From an uncultured Alphaproteobacteria bacterium (GTDB lineage Bacteria; Pseudomonadota; Alphaproteobacteria; Bin95): 8,706 nt of DNA. Each line of letters starts with the position of its first letter. Position 1 is the first letter of the stretch. A program made the position numbers and the translations under genes. Shown piece after piece: positions 7,208-8,706 of this stretch. The notes beneath the pieces were generated by a model. That model searched no databases. It was not told the DNA's origin and saw nothing but the letters and a program-made list of their open reading frames with translations. The stretch is from assembly GCA_913060845.1 (NCBI GenBank), contig CAJXVF010000065.1, positions 1-8,706 of the forward strand, given 5' to 3'.

Positions 7208-7764
7208 ACTGCAGACGTCCCAAGGAGTTGGCCGATGACGCTCTGCGGCAGATCAATGCCTATGAGTAGGAACAGGCCGAAAATTACAAAGCTCACGATG
7301 ACGCCAGCAGTGATGGCCGATGTGATAGGACGAACGCCCAGCACCGCCATGCCCATGGTGAGGAAAACAACAGTCCAAATCAGGAAATCACCGGTGAACG
7401 GGATGACATTTAGGATTGCCCGCACCCAGTCCTGGGAGAAATGAGCGTCCCAGGCCAGCACGTAATAGACGAGCATGATGAGCAATGCTGCGATCCCGCG
7501 AAGCCAATCTTTGCCTCGCATCCTGGCCATTTCTGGCGTCGTTTGGTCTTTCTGCTTGCCGATCAGCGTAAAGCCAACGCAGACCAGCATGACCAATGCA
7601 CTGACCATGGTGAAGAAGCCCAGCCGGAAGCCGTCCCGCTGCTGCTGATACACCCAATCTTGACTTAACAGATAGCCAAGCAAACCCAACATCGCCACGA
7701 CTAAACATGCCGCAACGCCCTGGTTTGTCCTTAGCCATCCGACAGAGCGGTCTGATGACGCCAT
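7204..7764 (-). CDS. tctB: TTT-system small membrane subunit TctB
   Basis: A 186-residue inner-membrane protein, the small and poorly conserved subunit that pairs with TctA. Hydrophobic segments lie at about 16-34, 48-69, 88-105, 126-143 and 147-170; the family usually has four, so one of the last two may be a half-helix. A polar loop with QKDQTTPEMARMRGKD (71-86) follows the second segment. The identification rests on the topology, size and position directly before tctA. I chose the ATG at 7762-7764 because AGGGAG (7775-7780) lies 10 nt upstream; the longer frame from a TTG at 7854 would add 30 basic residues and leave only 20 bp to the divergent gene, with no room for promoters. It is the first gene of the transporter operon and overlaps tctA by 4 bp. 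Confidence 0.87.
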   Translation of the reverse strand: MASSDRSVGWLRTNQGVAACLVVAMLGLLGYLLSQDWVYQQQRDGFRLGFFTMVSALVMLVCVGFTLIGKQKDQTTPEMARMRGKDWLRGIAALLIMLVYYVLAWDAHFSQDWVRAILNVIPFTGDFLIWTVVFLTMGMAVLGVRPITSAITAGVIVSFVIFGLFLLIGIDLPQSVIGQLLGTSAV

Positions 7765-7874
7765 GCCGCAAATGCTCCCTATTGCGAGCCGCGTCTTGTC
7801 GCGCAGCCTTGCCTGTTTGACGGTCAATCTGGCACGGCTCAGTGCTTTAATCAACGTTATCGGAGCTTCGAATT
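7765..7874. promoter_or_regulatory. Divergent promoter region, tctB / creatininase gene
   Basis: These 110 bp separate two genes read in opposite directions and should contain both promoters. On the plus strand there is a possible extended -10, TGCTTTAAT (7843-7851). On the minus strand TTGATT (7849-7854) is a possible -35, with only a poor -10 (CAGATT) at 17 bp. Ribosome sites lie at each edge: AGGGAG for tctB (7775-7780) and GGAG for the creatininase gene (7862-7865). Promoter positions are guesses by eye. Confidence 0.5.
7817..7827. promoter_or_regulatory. 11-bp inverted repeat TTGACGGTCAA, candidate operator
   Basis: TTGAC and GTCAA are perfect inverted arms around one base, near the centre of the divergent control region, where a single regulator could act on both genes. 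The size and spacing would suit a small dimeric repressor such as a GntR-type protein, but no regulator gene is present and a repeat this short can arise by chance. Confidence 0.3.
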
Positions 7875-8603
7875 ATGATTCTGCAGCAATCAACTTGGTC
7901 AGATGTGGAAACGTATTTGACGCGCTCTAAGGGCGTGATCATCCCCATCGGATCGACCGAGCAGCACGGACCCAATGGGCCAATTGGCACCGACGCGATC
8001 TGCCCCGAGGTCGTGGCTATGGGCGTTGAGGCGGCGGATGATGTTCTGGTCGCACCGACGCTGGCCTACGGTATGGCGCAGCACCATCTAGCGTTTCCAG
8101 GCACCGTAAGCCTAAAGCCTGCGACCCTTCTGTTGATGCTAAAAGATGTGATTAGTTCACTCTTACGGCATGGATTTGAACGGATTTACTTTTTGAACGG
8201 CCACGGCGGAAATATCGCCACTATCACAGCCGCGTTCTCTGATGTTTATGCAGAGCTTGGCTCTGAAGCACCGCGCCTGAAGCTGCAAAATTGGTTTCTT
8301 GGGCCACGGGTACGTAAGCTTTCCAAAGAATTGTATGGCGATTCTGAAGGCAGCCATGCGACGCCGTCTGAAATTTCCCTCGCTTGGCATGCTTGGCCAC
8401 AGGCAGTGAAAGACGTTGAAATTTCGCCTAAAATTGCGCCGCGCGGCGTTATTCGAGACGCTGAAGATTACCGCCGCCAGTTTCATGATGGCCGCATTGG
8501 GTCCGACCCGAGCTTATCGACGGTTGAGCATGGTGCCCGTATCTACGAGGCGTCAGTTAAGGATGTTCGCGAAGACTATTCGGCCTTTCTTCGCGGTGTG
8601 TGA
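7875..8603 (+). CDS. Creatininase-family metal-dependent amidohydrolase
   Basis: A 242-residue enzyme of the creatininase family, cytoplasmic hydrolases that use two divalent metals to cut amide bonds, often in rings or formamides (creatinine amidohydrolase, formamidopyrimidine deformylases and others). Metal-ligand motifs are present: GSTEQHGPNGPIGTDA (26-41) with E29, H31 and D40, then HHLAFPGT (70-77), NGHGGN (108-113) with H110, and SEGSHATPSEIS (157-168) with E158. The DGRIGSDPSLST segment (205-216) is also typical. True creatininase has NGHYEN, from memory, where this has NGHGGN, so creatinine itself is unlikely to be the substrate. Length fits the family. The ATG has GGAG 9 nt upstream. 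It is divergent from the transporter operon, and probably acts on the imported compound or a product of it. The 74 bp after its stop, up to the adapter, hold no gene or clear terminator. Confidence 0.92.
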   Translation: MILQQSTWSDVETYLTRSKGVIIPIGSTEQHGPNGPIGTDAICPEVVAMGVEAADDVLVAPTLAYGMAQHHLAFPGTVSLKPATLLLMLKDVISSLLRHGFERIYFLNGHGGNIATITAAFSDVYAELGSEAPRLKLQNWFLGPRVRKLSKELYGDSEGSHATPSEISLAWHAWPQAVKDVEISPKIAPRGVIRDAEDYRRQFHDGRIGSDPSLSTVEHGARIYEASVKDVREDYSAFLRGV

Positions 8604-8677
8604 ACGGCGGGGAATATAGCTTCTCCATCACATTTAACGGGCTATTAGCGACAATCTGTCTACACTCACAACTATCA

Positions 8678-8706
8678 CTGTCTCTTATACACATCTGACG
8701 CTGCCG
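8678..8706 (-). other. Nextera i5-side adapter at right end (artefact)
   Basis: The last 29 bases are the reverse complement of the same read-1 Nextera adapter found at the left end: the Tn5 mosaic end (8678..8696) followed by the first ten bases of the handle complement, GACGCTGCCG with the overlap at the junction. This is library sequence. The genome-derived part ends at 8677. Confidence 0.96.

Noticed and set aside
7765..7854. TTG-started 30-residue extension of TctB
   Set aside because: It would take up nearly all of the divergent control region and has no membrane or family signal.
1..8706. Terminal inverted repeats of a transposon, suggested by the matching mosaic ends at both termini
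   Set aside because: The 19-base Tn5 mosaic ends are joined to the Illumina handle sequence and sit at the exact ends, so they come from library preparation, not a genomic transposon.

Overview
This is an 8.7-kb fragment of a bacterial genome, most likely from a proteobacterium and plausibly an alphaproteobacterium. That placement rests on the mid-50s G+C by eye (not counted), the tripartite tricarboxylate transporter (TTT) with a Bug-type binding protein, the Baeyer-Villiger monooxygenase, and compact Shine-Dalgarno-led operons. There are no rRNA, tRNA, IS or CRISPR features that would fix the taxon. Both ends are Illumina Nextera adapter sequence, so only about 40..8677 is biological.

Layout. 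Three transcription units are visible. (1) 40..4447, minus strand: a five-gene run in the order flavin Baeyer-Villiger monooxygenase, HSL-type alpha/beta hydrolase, uracil phosphoribosyltransferase (upp), DinB-fold protein, and a second flavin oxidoreductase that is cut by the left end. Gaps are 14, 8, 49 and 11 bp, so a single operon is likely. (2) 4591..7764, minus strand: a TTT system in the order tctB-tctA-tctC, with tctB/tctA overlapping by 4 bp and a strong stem-loop terminator after tctC. (3) 7875..8603, plus strand: a creatininase-family metal-dependent amidohydrolase, divergent from tctB across a 110-bp control region.

How the parts may work together (inference). The TTT system would take up a carboxylated or similar small organic compound. 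The divergent amidohydrolase may open an amide or lactam bond in it or a related compound. The Baeyer-Villiger monooxygenase can insert oxygen beside a ketone to give an ester or lactone, which the co-transcribed esterase is well placed to hydrolyse; this monooxygenase-plus-esterase pairing is known in ketone degradation. The upp and dinB genes fit less obviously, and their place in a catabolic operon is the main oddity. A perfect 14-bp palindrome of the kind bound by LacI-family regulators lies directly before the monooxygenase ribosome site, and an 11-bp inverted repeat lies in the divergent tctB/creatininase region.

Overall this is a coherent catabolic and transport neighbourhood built from known families. 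I see no clear sign of a wholly new system; the best leads are the operon composition, the two candidate operators and the unknown substrate.
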